From positions 1 through 64,000 of the forward strand of contig NZ_FNHX01000013.1 of assembly GCF_900103405.1 (NCBI RefSeq): a stretch of 64,000 nucleotides of DNA, given 5' to 3'. The notes beneath the pieces are model-generated. The model worked only from the letters and a program-made list of their open reading frames with translations, searched no databases and was not told the origin of the DNA. A program made the translations under genes and the position numbers. The DNA comes from Polaromonas sp. JS666. GTDB lineage: Bacteria > Pseudomonadota > Gammaproteobacteria > Burkholderiales > Burkholderiaceae_C. Every line of letters starts with the position of its first letter. The first letter of the stretch is position 1. This document shows positions 17,513 through 27,071 of the stretch, piece after piece.

Positions 17513-18796
17513 ATGAACCCACGTTTTAGCCGCATCGCCCTGCGCATACGCGCCATCTTTTCCAGGGGGGTGCACGGCACCCGCCGTATCGCCGCCACGG
17601 GCCTGCGCCGCGCCGCCAGTGCCAGCGGCCTGATGATCGCCACCGCCGCGGCAGGCGCAGCCGGCTACCTGCTGTGGGTGCACCCACCGCTGGAATCCGT
17701 GGCGCGCGGCGACGTGGCCATACGCACCAACCAGCTGACCGGCGGGGTCGACGAATTCCGCGAAGGCTCGCTGCTGCTGCTGCCCGGCCTGCACGAGCTG
17801 CGCACCTTCTCGCTGCGCGACCAGGTGTATCGCCCCGAAGGCAGCAGCCGCGCCGACGGCCCCTCACCCTTCCAGTCGGTGGAAGGCATGTCGCTGGGCG
17901 TGGACCTCACGGTGCGTTATGCGCTGGACCCGGCCCGGGTCAACGCCCTCTCGAAAAACCTGCCCGACGACATCGCCGGCCAGATCGTGCAGCCCGCCGT
18001 GCAGGGCGTGATCTACAAGACCTTCACCCGCTACACCGTGCGGGAAATTTTCTCGAGCAAGCGCGCCGAAATCCAGCAACTCATCGAAGCCGAACTCAAA
18101 CCCAAGCTCGCGGCCGACGGCATCCTGTTGCGCAGCGTGCAGATGGGCAAGGTGGACCTGCCCGCCGACTACCGCCAGGGCATGGACAAGCTGCTGGCCG
18201 AGGAGCTTGCAACCGAAAAAATGCGCTACACCCTGGCCTTGAAGGAAAAGCGCGTCAAGGAAACCGAGCTGGACGCGATGGCCGAAAAAGTGCGCCGCGA
18301 GACCAATGCGCAGGCCGCCGCCAACGAACAGGTGATCGCGGCCAGGGCGCAAGAGGAAGCCATGAAACATGTGCTGCCCTTCAAGCAGAAACAGATAGAG
18401 CAGCGCCAGCTCGAAGCCGAAGCGGAGAAACAGTCGCGCATACGCACGGCTGAAGGCAGCGCCCAGGCGCGGCGCATCGAGGCCGCGGGCGAGGCCGATT
18501 CGCGGCAGAAACTGGCGGACGCCGAAGCCTACCGGCTGGACCGCGTGGGCAAGATCAACAGCGAGCAGATGGCGCGTGAGGGCGTGCTGGTCACACGGCA
18601 CCCGCTGCTGATCCAGAAAACCATGGCCGACAAACTCAGCGACAAGATCACCGTGATCATCGCCCCGCCCTCCACCAGCGGCGGCTTTGTGGGTGCGGGC
18701 CTGCTGGGCGGCACGCCCAAGTCCGGCCGCAACGTGGCGCAAGCGCCGCGCGATGCCGGCACGCAAGACAACGACAACAAGGAAGAGGCCGAATAA
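17513..18796 (+). CDS. SPFH/band 7 (prohibitin-like) membrane protein
   Basis: A 427-residue protein with one N-terminal membrane segment (about 36-58), an SPFH domain (about 60-250, including LLLLPGLHELRTFSLRDQVY and MSLGVDLTVRYALDPARVN) and a long charged alpha-helical/coiled-coil region (about 240-350, ALKEKRVKETELDAMAEKV). Such proteins form oligomeric rings that organise membrane microdomains and regulate proteases. GGAGGA lies just upstream of ATG 17513. Its stop overlaps the start of the next gene (TAATG), so the two are coupled. Confidence 0.88.
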   Translation: MNPRFSRIALRIRAIFSRGVHGTRRIAATGLRRAASASGLMIATAAAGAAGYLLWVHPPLESVARGDVAIRTNQLTGGVDEFREGSLLLLPGLHELRTFSLRDQVYRPEGSSRADGPSPFQSVEGMSLGVDLTVRYALDPARVNALSKNLPDDIAGQIVQPAVQGVIYKTFTRYTVREIFSSKRAEIQQLIEAELKPKLAADGILLRSVQMGKVDLPADYRQGMDKLLAEELATEKMRYTLALKEKRVKETELDAMAEKVRRETNAQAAANEQVIAARAQEEAMKHVLPFKQKQIEQRQLEAEAEKQSRIRTAEGSAQARRIEAAGEADSRQKLADAEAYRLDRVGKINSEQMAREGVLVTRHPLLIQKTMADKLSDKITVIIAPPSTSGGFVGAGLLGGTPKSGRNVAQAPRDAGTQDNDNKEEAE

Positions 18797-20217
18797 TGAT
18801 CACCACCGCACTCCTGACCCTGGCCATCGTGACGCAGGACCAGGCCAGCCTGCGCGCCGCGCCGCGCGACTCGGCCGCGCAGCAGGCGGCGCTGTGGCAG
18901 GGCGACGCGCTCGAGATACGCGGCCAGCGCATGGACTACCTGCAGGTTTACGACCACAGGCGCGAGCGCGCGGGTTTTATCCACGTGAGCCAGGTGCGCA
19001 CCGTCTCGCTGCAGCCCGAGGAAGCGCCGCAGCTGCTCTCGGTGGTGCGCTTTCTGCGCGAAAGCCCGGGCGCCGAGGCTTTGGGCATTGCCTACACTGC
19101 CGCCTACCTCAAGGCCGCGCCGGCCGAGGCCATAGGCGCGGAAACCTTCGACGCACTGGGCACCATGGCTGAGCGCCTGGCGCGCCGCGCCTCCATGAAA
19201 CACGGCAAGGCGACCAGCGACGTGATTTCCGCCCACATGGAAGTGGCCTCTTTTTACGGCGTAGGCTTCAAGGGTTATGAGCAGGGCGGCAGCATGCAGC
19301 TTTGCTACAACGGCGAGGCCTTTCGCCGTGTGCTGGCCCTGCCCTCCGACGCCGGGCAGCGCGCCCGCGCCGCCCTGGCCCTGACTCGCCCCGACTGCAT
19401 GAGCCCCGACCTGCACCCGCAGGAACGCCTGGCGCAGGACCAGTGGCGCGCCGAGGTGCTGGACAAGCTCAGCGCCGCGCAGTTTGCGAGCCTGCCCGAA
19501 GTCAGCAAAAACCGTTTGCGCCTGCGCCGCGCCGGCGTGTTGGCCAGCCTGGCCTTTGAGCAGGCGCGCCGCGGCGAAGCGCCCACGGCCGCGGCCCAGC
19601 GCGCGCTCGCGGAACTCGCGGCGGTGAACAAGCTGGAACTGACTGACAACGACAGGCAGGACTACAACGACGCGGCGATCCGTGTGGGCGCATCGCGCTG
19701 GGCCGCCGAAACCGCCTTGCCCCGTTTTGCGAAACTGACGCTGGCCACCGAAGCCGGCCAGGCCGGCGAAACCTGCGTGGCGCTGTATGAAAACAAGGCT
19801 GACGGCAAACCCGGCAAGGAGGCCGTGGCCAGGCGCTGCACCTACGGCATTGTGTGGGCCGCATCGGCGAGCGCCCATCCCGACGGCCAGGCCCTGGCGC
19901 TCGCGGTACAGCCGCTGGACGCCTGGCGCGAGCTGTGGGTGTTTCGCAAAAGCGCCGGCAAGTGGACGGTTGAAGTGCTGCCACCGGCCAGCAACGGCCC
20001 CGAATTGGGTTATGTGGAATTCGCCGGCTGGGTGCGCGGCGCGCCGCACATGCTGCTGGCCCGCGAGACCCGCATCGCCGGTCGCCTGCGCCGCAATTTT
20101 GAGGTGGCGCGCCTGGACACCTTGACGACCGAGAAGCAGGCCGGCGACCTGGGCACACTGGCCGCCTTCCGCTGGCAGGATGCCGCATGGAAGCGGCAGA
20201 CAGTGATCCTGCGTTAA
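18796..20217 (+). CDS. Hypothetical protein with N-terminal SH3-like domain, coupled to the SPFH gene
   Basis: A 473-residue protein. The first 80 residues (ASLRAAPRDSAAQQAALWQGDALEIRG, then DYLQVYDHRRERAGFIHVSQV) look like a bacterial SH3 domain: strands, a W-x-G-D turn and a final G-F-I-H-x-S-x-V strand. The rest is mostly helical with no motif I recognise; the last third (about 310-470) looks like a beta-rich repeat sensor or binding region. There is only a weak N-terminal hydrophobic stretch. Translationally coupled to the SPFH protein, so probably a partner of it. It converges with the creatininase gene, overlapping by four bases. Confidence 0.75.
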   Translation: MITTALLTLAIVTQDQASLRAAPRDSAAQQAALWQGDALEIRGQRMDYLQVYDHRRERAGFIHVSQVRTVSLQPEEAPQLLSVVRFLRESPGAEALGIAYTAAYLKAAPAEAIGAETFDALGTMAERLARRASMKHGKATSDVISAHMEVASFYGVGFKGYEQGGSMQLCYNGEAFRRVLALPSDAGQRARAALALTRPDCMSPDLHPQERLAQDQWRAEVLDKLSAAQFASLPEVSKNRLRLRRAGVLASLAFEQARRGEAPTAAAQRALAELAAVNKLELTDNDRQDYNDAAIRVGASRWAAETALPRFAKLTLATEAGQAGETCVALYENKADGKPGKEAVARRCTYGIVWAASASAHPDGQALALAVQPLDAWRELWVFRKSAGKWTVEVLPPASNGPELGYVEFAGWVRGAPHMLLARETRIAGRLRRNFEVARLDTLTTEKQAGDLGTLAAFRWQDAAWKRQTVILR

Positions 20218-21050
20218 AACGCGGTCTTGCTGCTCAGGGTATCAGCCGGCAGCTGGTCCATCTCCACCAGCAGTTGCGCCAGGCTGCGGCCCGCCGCGCC
20301 CAGCAGGGCGCGGCCTTTTTCAGCGGTGGCGGCGGCCGCATTGCCCACCGCGCCGTTCGGGTTGTAGTCCTGCATCTGCCAGGCCAGCTTGGCACTGCGG
20401 CCGTCACCCAGGAGCTTGAATTTTTGGGCGCGGTCCTGTGAGCTCGAATGAAAGTCTTGCGCCTTGGCCATGTCGACCTGCTCCGGCTTGAGCGCCAGCA
20501 TCATGGAGGTTTCAATCTCGCCGGCATGGATGCCGAAGCGATGCTCCTCGGCGCTGAACAAATCGTTGACCGATTTGCCGTCTTCAGCCAGCAGCGGCAG
20601 GTTGAACCAGTTCACGCTGTAGACCAGCATGCCCAGCCGGGCCCGCAGGTCGCGCGCCACTACATCGAGCAAGCCGATCTGGCCGCCATGCGAATTGAGC
20701 AGCACCAGCTTTTTGACACCTGTCTGCGCGACCGACTCCGCCAGTTCGGTCCAGAGCCGTATCACCGTTTCGGCCTTGAGTGTCAGTGTGCCCGCAAAAC
20801 GCGTGTGCTCGGGGCTGAAGCCCACGGCCTGGGTGGGCAAAAACAGGATGGGCTGCGCGGCCGGCAGGTGCGGCAAGGCGGCTTCAATCACACCCTCGAC
20901 CAGCGTCGCATCCACGTTCAGCGGCAGGTGCGGGCCGTGCTGCTCTGTCGCGGCCACCGGCAGTACCGCGATGCAGCGGGCCAGGTCCACCCCTGCGAAA
21001 TCGGGGCTTTTGAGGCTGGACCAGAAGCGGGGAGGAGTTGAGATGGACAT
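20214..21050 (-). CDS. Creatininase-family amidohydrolase
   Basis: A 278-residue enzyme of the creatininase/MftE-like family. VAATEQHGPHLPLNVDA (Glu36, His38, Asp47) and LLNSHGGQ plus HAGEIETSMM supply the expected metal-binding residues. Family members hydrolyse cyclic amides such as creatinine or act in cofactor maturation (mycofactocin, riboflavin-related). Substrate unknown. A radical SAM gene lies upstream on the same strand (29-nt gap), so the two may be one transcript; no mycofactocin genes are seen. Confidence 0.88.
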   Translation of the reverse strand: MSISTPPRFWSSLKSPDFAGVDLARCIAVLPVAATEQHGPHLPLNVDATLVEGVIEAALPHLPAAQPILFLPTQAVGFSPEHTRFAGTLTLKAETVIRLWTELAESVAQTGVKKLVLLNSHGGQIGLLDVVARDLRARLGMLVYSVNWFNLPLLAEDGKSVNDLFSAEEHRFGIHAGEIETSMMLALKPEQVDMAKAQDFHSSSQDRAQKFKLLGDGRSAKLAWQMQDYNPNGAVGNAAAATAEKGRALLGAAGRSLAQLLVEMDQLPADTLSSKTAF

Positions 21051-21078
21051 GGGGGTATTTTGAGCTATTTACGAGAGA

Positions 21079-22665
21079 TCAAGCCGCCGCGGCAGCCTTC
21101 TGGATCTCTTCCTTGTGCCCGGCCTGCTGCCCCAGATGTCGTCCCTGCCGCTCGGCACCGTGCCGGCCGGCCCGCGGTGGCGACGCCATGCGCAACGCGC
21201 CCAAGGTCTCGGCCAGGCAAAAGGGCCTTCCGCGCGCGCCGCCGGCCAGGTAGTCGGCCAGCAGCGCGCCACGTACATCTTCCGCAGCCAGCCCGCGCAC
21301 GGCCGTCAGGTGCTCAAACAGCAGGTCCACCAGTTTCTCGAGCGCAAACTCATGGGTCTTGCCCGTGGTCAACCAAAGCCAGTCGCTGAAGCGCAAAAAG
21401 TTGCCAAACGCCGAGCCAGGCGCCAGCAGCAGCTCCAGCCCACGCGCGAAGCGGCCGGAATTCGCAACCATCTCCCAGTAGCGCGCAAAACGGTTGATGC
21501 GCTGCATGGTGGCAAAGTCGATGGTGGAGTTTTGCAGGATCGTGTACGGCGTCTGCGGGTCGTAGGCCATGGCGAATTCCGCCGTGTGCCTGGTGATGGG
21601 GGTGCCGCGCAGGCGCTTGAGGATGCCGAACTGGATCTCGTGCGGCGCCAGTTCGTAGAGACGGTCAAAACCGTCGGCAAAACTTTCCAAAGTTTCGCCG
21701 GGCAGGCCGAAGATCAGGTCAGCGTGCACATGGGCCCGGCTTTCCTTCACCAGCCAGCGCAGGTTGTCGGCGGTTTTGGCATTGTCCTGCTTGCGCGAGA
21801 TGCGCTGCTGCACCTCGGGATTAAAGCTCTGGATGCCGACCTCAAACTGCAGCGAGCCGGCCGGGAACTGCGCGATCAAGGCCTTGAGGCGCTCGGGCAG
21901 GCTGTCGGGCACCACTTCAAAATGCACAAACAAATCGGGCGCCATGCGGTCGAGGAAGAACTGCAGGATGCGCACCGAGTTCTCGACTTTCAAGTTGAAG
22001 GTGCGGTCGACAAACTTGAAATTGCGCGCGCCACGCTGGTACAGCGCATCCATTTCCGCCATGAAGACGTCCAGGTCAAAAGCCCAGGCGGTTTTGTCGA
22101 GCGAGCTCAGGCAGAACTCGCATTTGAAGGGGCAGCCGCGCGAGGCCTCGACATACAGCAGGCGTTTGGCCAGGTCTTCAGCGCTGTAGTCGCCGTAAGG
22201 CAGGGCCAGCGCCTCCAGCGGCGGCTGTTCGCCGGCAATCACCTTCATCAGCGGCTGCGGGCCGTCGAGCAGCGCGCGGCACAGCTTGGGAAAACTCACA
22301 TCGCCCCAGCCGGTGACCACATGGTCGGCCAGGCGGCAGATTTCCTGCTGTTCAGTCTCGTAACTGATCTCGGGCCCGCCCAGCACGATCTTGATATCCG
22401 GCCGCAAGGCCTTGAGCAGGCGCACCACCTGGGTGGTTTCGACCACATTCCATATATAGATGCCCAGGCCTATGACCTCGGGCTGCAGCGCCAGCAGCTC
22501 CTCGACGATCTGCGTGGGCCGCTGCTGGATCACGAATTCGCGCAGCTGCGTGGCTTCGCGCAGGCCGGGCCCGCCATGCCTGTCCATATTCGCCAGCAGG
22601 TAGCGCAGGCCCAGGGAGGCGTGGATGTACTTCGCATTCAGGGTGGCGAGGACAATACGGGGCAT
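21079..22665 (-). CDS. B12-binding domain radical SAM protein (DUF4080 type)
   Basis: A 528-residue protein. The N-terminal 130 residues form a cobalamin-binding-like Rossmann domain beginning IVLATLNAKYIHASLGLRYL. The radical SAM core carries CxxxCxxC as Cys178, Cys182, Cys185 (RGCPFKCEFC), ligands of the 4Fe-4S cluster. The C-terminal part from about 360 is the DUF4080-like region. The reaction is unknown; such proteins perform radical methylation or other B12-assisted chemistry. The last 40 residues are basic and low-complexity. Divergent from the DsbD-family gene. Confidence 0.87.
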   Translation of the reverse strand: MPRIVLATLNAKYIHASLGLRYLLANMDRHGGPGLREATQLREFVIQQRPTQIVEELLALQPEVIGLGIYIWNVVETTQVVRLLKALRPDIKIVLGGPEISYETEQQEICRLADHVVTGWGDVSFPKLCRALLDGPQPLMKVIAGEQPPLEALALPYGDYSAEDLAKRLLYVEASRGCPFKCEFCLSSLDKTAWAFDLDVFMAEMDALYQRGARNFKFVDRTFNLKVENSVRILQFFLDRMAPDLFVHFEVVPDSLPERLKALIAQFPAGSLQFEVGIQSFNPEVQQRISRKQDNAKTADNLRWLVKESRAHVHADLIFGLPGETLESFADGFDRLYELAPHEIQFGILKRLRGTPITRHTAEFAMAYDPQTPYTILQNSTIDFATMQRINRFARYWEMVANSGRFARGLELLLAPGSAFGNFLRFSDWLWLTTGKTHEFALEKLVDLLFEHLTAVRGLAAEDVRGALLADYLAGGARGRPFCLAETLGALRMASPPRAGRHGAERQGRHLGQQAGHKEEIQKAAAAA

Positions 22666-22768
22666 GACCCTATTATCGGAGTTGGCTCTGAAAACAGCTG
22701 TAATCGGGTGGCCGGCGCTGGCCGCCCCTCAGGAACTAATGCCCCCAAGGCCCGCTCACACCCGCACC

Positions 22769-24955
22769 ATGCATTCCAAGCGTCCCCTGTTCGCCGCTCT
22801 GACCGCTACGCTTTTGATAGCGTTCAGCGCCATGTCCACAGCGGCCAGCGCCCAGAACACACCTTTGAACCTGCCGGGCAAAAGCAGCCGCGGCGCGGCC
22901 GCCAGCGTGGTCACGACCGAGCAGGTGCGGGCCGAACTGCTGGCCTGGGCGCCTCAGGGCGTGGAGCCGGGCAAGCCGGTCTGGGTGGGCCTGCAGCTCA
23001 CGCACCAGCCCGAGTGGCACACTTATTGGAAGAACTCAGGCGATTCGGGCCTGCCCACGCAGCTTGACTGGCAGCTACCGGCCGGCATTGACGCGGGCGA
23101 GATCGCCTGGCCGACACCAAAAAAAATCCCGATCGGCACGCTGGCCAACTACGGCTATGAAAAAACCGTACTGCTGCCGGTGCCGCTGACGGTGGCGCCC
23201 AGCTTTGCCGGCAACCAGCTTGAGGTCAAACTCAAGGCGGCCTGGCTGGTGTGCCGCAAGGAATGCATTCCGCAAGAGGGCGAGTTCGCACTGAGCATCC
23301 CGGTGCGCAGCTCGACGGCCGCCAGCAGCCAGCTGTTCCAGGACACTTTTGCCGCCACGCCCAAGCCGCTGGCGGCCGGCGCCAGCCAGGTGGAGGTCGG
23401 CGGCGGCAAGTCCATCAGGATTTCCCTGGCCGGCCTGCCCGCTGCATTGCAGGGCAAGACACTGGCGCTGTATCCCGAAACCGGCAGCGTGATCGAACCC
23501 GCGGCCGCCTGGCAGCAGGCCTGGCAGGGCGCGGTCTGGACGGCCGAGGTGCCTTTGTCGACCCAGCGCAGCGAAAGCCCGGCCAGCATGCCGCTGGTGG
23601 TGGCCCTGGAAAACGTGGCCTACCGCATAGACGCGCCGGTCAAAGGCAACTGGCCCGCGCCGGCGGCCGCCGCCGTGGTGCCGCCCGCCCTCGAGGCGGC
23701 CCTGCGCGCCAATGCCGCGACCGGCGCCGCGCCGGTGCAGGCCGGCGGCACGCCGCCCGTGGGCCTGTTCGCCGCGCTGCTGGGCGCCCTGCTGGGCGGG
23801 CTGGTGCTCAACCTCATGCCCTGCGTGTTCCCGGTGCTGGCCATCAAGGTCGTGGGTTTTGTGCAGGTGAAAGACGCCGCCACACGGCTGACAACCGGCC
23901 TGGCCTATACCGTGGGCGTGGTGCTGTCCTTCCTGGCGCTGGGCGCGCTGCTGCTGGGCCTGCGCGCCGCGGGCGAGCAGCTGGGCTGGGGCTTCCAGCT
24001 GCAGAACCCGGCGGTGGTCGCGCTGATGGCGGCGCTGTTCACGCTGCTGGGCCTGAACCTCGCGGGCCTGTTTGAATTCGGCAATGTGCTGCCGGGCCGG
24101 CTCGCAGGCTGGCAGGCGAAAAATCCCACGGTCAATGCGTTTTTGTCGGGCGTGCTGGCCACGGCGATCGCCTCGCCCTGCACCGCGCCTTTCATGGGCG
24201 CCTCGCTGGGTTATGCGGTGGGCCTGCCGGCCCTGCAGGCGCTGTCGGTGTTCGCGGCCATAGGCGTGGGCATGGCCATTCCCTACCTGGCGGCCAGCGC
24301 CATCCCGGCCGTCGCGCGCGTGCTGCCGCGCCCCGGCCCCTGGATGCTGACCTTCAAGCAGTTGATGGCCTTTCCGATGTTCGCCACCGTGGCCTGGCTG
24401 GTCTGGGTGCTGGGCCAGCAAAGCGGGGTGGACGGCGCGGGCGCGCTGCTGGCCCTGCTGGTGTTGATGGCGCTGGTGATCTGGGCTTTCACCTTGCGCG
24501 GCACGGCGCGCACGCTGCTGGCGGCTTTTTCCATCGCGCTGGGCGCGCTGGGCCTGTGGGCCGTGGGCCCGAATATCACGCGGCCTGTGGCCGTGGCTTC
24601 GGCCGCGCCGCTTGCCGGCGGCTGGCAGGCCTGGGAGCCGGGCCGGGTTGACCAGCTTGCCGCGCAAGGGCAAAGTGTGTTCGTCGACTTCACCGCCGCC
24701 TGGTGCGTGACCTGCCAGTACAACAAAAAGACCACGCTGGCCAATGCCGCGGTGCTGGCCGACATCCAGGCCAAAAACGTGGCGCTGCTGCGCGCCGACT
24801 GGACGCGGCGCGACCCGGCCGTGACGGCGGCGCTGGCCCAGCTGGGCCGCAACGGTGTGCCGGTGTATGTGATCTACAAGCCCGGCCGCGCGCCCGTCGT
24901 GCTGTCGGAGATTTTGTCGGTCGATGATGTGAGGGCCGAGCTGGCCAAACTGTGA
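22769..24955 (+). CDS. DsbD/ScsB-family thiol:disulfide interchange protein
   Basis: A 728-residue protein. A signal peptide (about 1-28) leads into a periplasmic DsbD-like N-terminal domain with two cysteines (WLVCRKECIP), then a membrane domain of about eight segments bearing LNLMPCVFPVL and ASPCTAPFMG, and a C-terminal periplasmic thioredoxin domain with CVTC (Cys646, Cys649). It should move reducing power from cytoplasmic thioredoxin to periplasmic partners. It is longer than classical DsbD and fits the ScsB-like subgroup. The redoxin gene 46 nt downstream is a likely client. I chose ATG 22769 because it gives the signal peptide; upstream extension is not plausible. Confidence 0.9.
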   Translation: MHSKRPLFAALTATLLIAFSAMSTAASAQNTPLNLPGKSSRGAAASVVTTEQVRAELLAWAPQGVEPGKPVWVGLQLTHQPEWHTYWKNSGDSGLPTQLDWQLPAGIDAGEIAWPTPKKIPIGTLANYGYEKTVLLPVPLTVAPSFAGNQLEVKLKAAWLVCRKECIPQEGEFALSIPVRSSTAASSQLFQDTFAATPKPLAAGASQVEVGGGKSIRISLAGLPAALQGKTLALYPETGSVIEPAAAWQQAWQGAVWTAEVPLSTQRSESPASMPLVVALENVAYRIDAPVKGNWPAPAAAAVVPPALEAALRANAATGAAPVQAGGTPPVGLFAALLGALLGGLVLNLMPCVFPVLAIKVVGFVQVKDAATRLTTGLAYTVGVVLSFLALGALLLGLRAAGEQLGWGFQLQNPAVVALMAALFTLLGLNLAGLFEFGNVLPGRLAGWQAKNPTVNAFLSGVLATAIASPCTAPFMGASLGYAVGLPALQALSVFAAIGVGMAIPYLAASAIPAVARVLPRPGPWMLTFKQLMAFPMFATVAWLVWVLGQQSGVDGAGALLALLVLMALVIWAFTLRGTARTLLAAFSIALGALGLWAVGPNITRPVAVASAAPLAGGWQAWEPGRVDQLAAQGQSVFVDFTAAWCVTCQYNKKTTLANAAVLADIQAKNVALLRADWTRRDPAVTAALAQLGRNGVPVYVIYKPGRAPVVLSEILSVDDVRAELAKL

Positions 24956-25001
24956 GATCTTGCTGTTCCCGCCATTGATTTCTTCGCCAAGGAGTTCAAG
25001 C

Positions 25002-25658
25002 ATGTCGAATCGCACCCCCGCTGTTTCACCGTTGACCCGCCGGCAGTTTTCCGGCGCCCTGGCCGCCGCGCCCTGGCTGGCCTCGGCCGCGTTTTCTGCG
25101 CAGGCCGCGACGGCCGCCGTGGGCCAGGCGGCACCCGATTTCTCCGCCGTGGACACCGCCGGCAAAACCCACCGCCTCAGTGACTACAAGGGCAAGCTGG
25201 TGGTGCTGGAATGGACCAACCCGGGCTGCCCCTTTGTGCGCAAGCACTACAGCGGCAATATGCAAAGCCTGCAAAAAGAGTTCACGGCCAAGGGCGTGGT
25301 CTGGCTGGCGGTCAATTCCACCGAAGCCGGCAGCGGCGACTACCTGGCACCGGCCAAACTCGCCGGCTGGATGGCCGAAAAACAAGGCCAGCCCAGCGCC
25401 ACGCTGATGGATGAATCGGGCCAGGTGGGCCAGCTCTACGGCGCCAAGACCACGCCGCATATGTACATCATCAGCCCGCAAGGCCAGCTGCTGTATGCGG
25501 GCGGCATAGACAGCATCCCTTCGGCCCGCGTGGACGACATCAAGACCGCCACCAACTACGTGCGCCAGGGCCTCACGGAAGCGCTGGGCGGCAAGCCACT
25601 GAGCGTGGCGAGCAGCCGCGCCTACGGCTGCTCCGTCAAGTACAAGGACGCGGCCTAA
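25002..25658 (+). CDS. Exported thioredoxin-like/peroxiredoxin-like protein (redoxin)
   Basis: A 218-residue protein with a Tat-like signal (TRRQFSGALAAAPWLASAAF) and a redoxin fold: APDFSAVDTAGKTHRLSDYK, a single active-site cysteine in NPGCPFVRKHY instead of CxxC, and the conserved cis-proline in TTPHMYI. A second cysteine near the C terminus (YGCSVKYK) could be a resolving partner, as in AhpC/TSA-related proteins. AAGGAG precedes ATG 25002. Its position after the DsbD-like gene suggests that it is reduced by that protein in the periplasm. Confidence 0.86.
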   Translation: MSNRTPAVSPLTRRQFSGALAAAPWLASAAFSAQAATAAVGQAAPDFSAVDTAGKTHRLSDYKGKLVVLEWTNPGCPFVRKHYSGNMQSLQKEFTAKGVVWLAVNSTEAGSGDYLAPAKLAGWMAEKQGQPSATLMDESGQVGQLYGAKTTPHMYIISPQGQLLYAGGIDSIPSARVDDIKTATNYVRQGLTEALGGKPLSVASSRAYGCSVKYKDAA

Positions 25659-25677
25659 ACCGCCGCCGGGCATCTTT

Positions 25678-26142
25678 ATGACCACACTCCCCCCCGCCGA
25701 GCGCATGCCGCACATCCTCAAGCACTACCGCAACATCGCGGTGGTGGGCTTGTCACCGCAGCCGCACCGCGCGAGTTTTGACGTGGCGCGCTACATGCAG
25801 GCCAACGGCTACCGCATCATCCCGGTGAACCCGAACGCCACCGAGGTGCTGGGTGAAAAAGCCTACCCTTCGCTGCGCGAAGCCGCGCGCCACGAAAACA
25901 TCGAGCTGGTGAACTGCTTTCGCAACAGCGAGGACATTCCGCCCGTGGTCGACGAGGCCATCGCCATAGGCGCCAAGGCCGTCTGGATGCAGCTGGGCAT
26001 CAGCAACCCGGCCGCGGCGGCCAAGGCCGAGGCCGCCGGCCTGCTGGTGGTGCAGGACCACTGCATCAAGATAGACCACCGGGTGCTGCAGTCGCGCGGC
26101 CTGCTGGATACGGCGGCCCGCACGGGCGCGGCTTCGGCCTGA
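25678..26142 (+). CDS. CoA-binding domain protein (YccU-like)
   Basis: A 154-residue single Rossmann domain: ILKHYRNIAVVGLSPQPHRA and VARYMQANGYRIIPVNPNA are the standard CoA-binding family signatures, and VDEAIAIGAKAVWMQLGISN follows. Cytoplasmic; the family binds CoA or a nucleotide cofactor but a reaction is not known. It follows the redoxin gene by 19 nt, in the same direction. Confidence 0.88.
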   Translation: MTTLPPAERMPHILKHYRNIAVVGLSPQPHRASFDVARYMQANGYRIIPVNPNATEVLGEKAYPSLREAARHENIELVNCFRNSEDIPPVVDEAIAIGAKAVWMQLGISNPAAAAKAEAAGLLVVQDHCIKIDHRVLQSRGLLDTAARTGAASA

Positions 26143-26216
26143 GCTTGCGCTTGCCTTCGGTCAAGGCCCGGGAAAGCCAGGCTTGCGCGGCCGCGCATCG
26201 CCGCTGAAAATGCGCC

Positions 26217-26999
26217 ATGTCCCTGCGCACGGCCCCCATCCTCACTTCCACTTTCGCCGTTCCGCCTTCGTTTTCCCCCTTCTTGCGCCCTTCCCTGCTG
26301 CTGGCCGCCGCGGCGCTGGCCGGCTGCGCCAGCGATGCGCCCACCCACAAAGGCGAAGCCCAGGCCGCGCCCATGGCCGCCGCCGAGGTCGGCCAGTCGG
26401 ACGCGAACCGCATGGCCACGCTGGGCATGCGCGACAACATTGAAAGCCTGCTGCGCCTGGCCGACAAGCTCTACCGGCGCAACCCGGCCGAATGGCGCAA
26501 GACCAGCGCCGTCAGCCGCGATGCGGCCCTGGCCCAGCTGCGCGTGGCGGTCGACACGCGCACGCCCTGGCCGGAGCTGCAGGGCAAGCGCGACATCGCC
26601 GCGCTGTCGCTGGCCCTGGGCCCGGACTTCAAGGGCGACCGCGTGGCCGCCTTTATTTATGCCAGCGCCGACATGGTGGTCACGGCCCACGGCGGCAAGA
26701 CGTCCTTCTACCTGACCGACAGCCTGGACGCGCAGTACATCTACAACGCCGCGCGCAACATCGAGATCGCCGTGTGGATGCTGTCCAACCGCCGCAATGC
26801 CGCCGGCCAGCCCCTGCTGCTGGCCGACGAGATCACCGAGCGTGAACGCAACCTGAGTTTTGAACGCGAGTTCGGCAAGGTCATAGGCCGGCTGGATTTG
26901 CTGTCGTCGGTGCTGACCGAGAAATACCGGCGTGCGGTGATTACCTACGTACAGAACTTGCTAGGCGGTACCTTCCTGCAATTCCTACCCGTGAGGTAG
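26217..26999 (+). CDS. Putative lipoprotein of unknown function
   Basis: A 260-residue protein with a long N-terminal region and lipobox LAGC (LLLAAAALAGCASDAP), so probably lipidated. After a short linker it is largely helical, with LYRRNPAEWRK and TDSLDAQYIYNAARNIEIAV. I do not recognise a named domain, although the overall layout resembles conserved lipoproteins of Burkholderiales. The ATG at 26217 gives a 36-residue leader, longer than usual. Confidence 0.7.
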   Translation: MSLRTAPILTSTFAVPPSFSPFLRPSLLLAAAALAGCASDAPTHKGEAQAAPMAAAEVGQSDANRMATLGMRDNIESLLRLADKLYRRNPAEWRKTSAVSRDAALAQLRVAVDTRTPWPELQGKRDIAALSLALGPDFKGDRVAAFIYASADMVVTAHGGKTSFYLTDSLDAQYIYNAARNIEIAVWMLSNRRNAAGQPLLLADEITERERNLSFEREFGKVIGRLDLLSSVLTEKYRRAVITYVQNLLGGTFLQFLPVR

Positions 27000-27071
27000 G
27001 CTCACGCCCGTCTCGGCGCATCTCGTGCCACCGTAGACAATAGCGGTTTGCCGTCCATTTCCGGAAATTCC

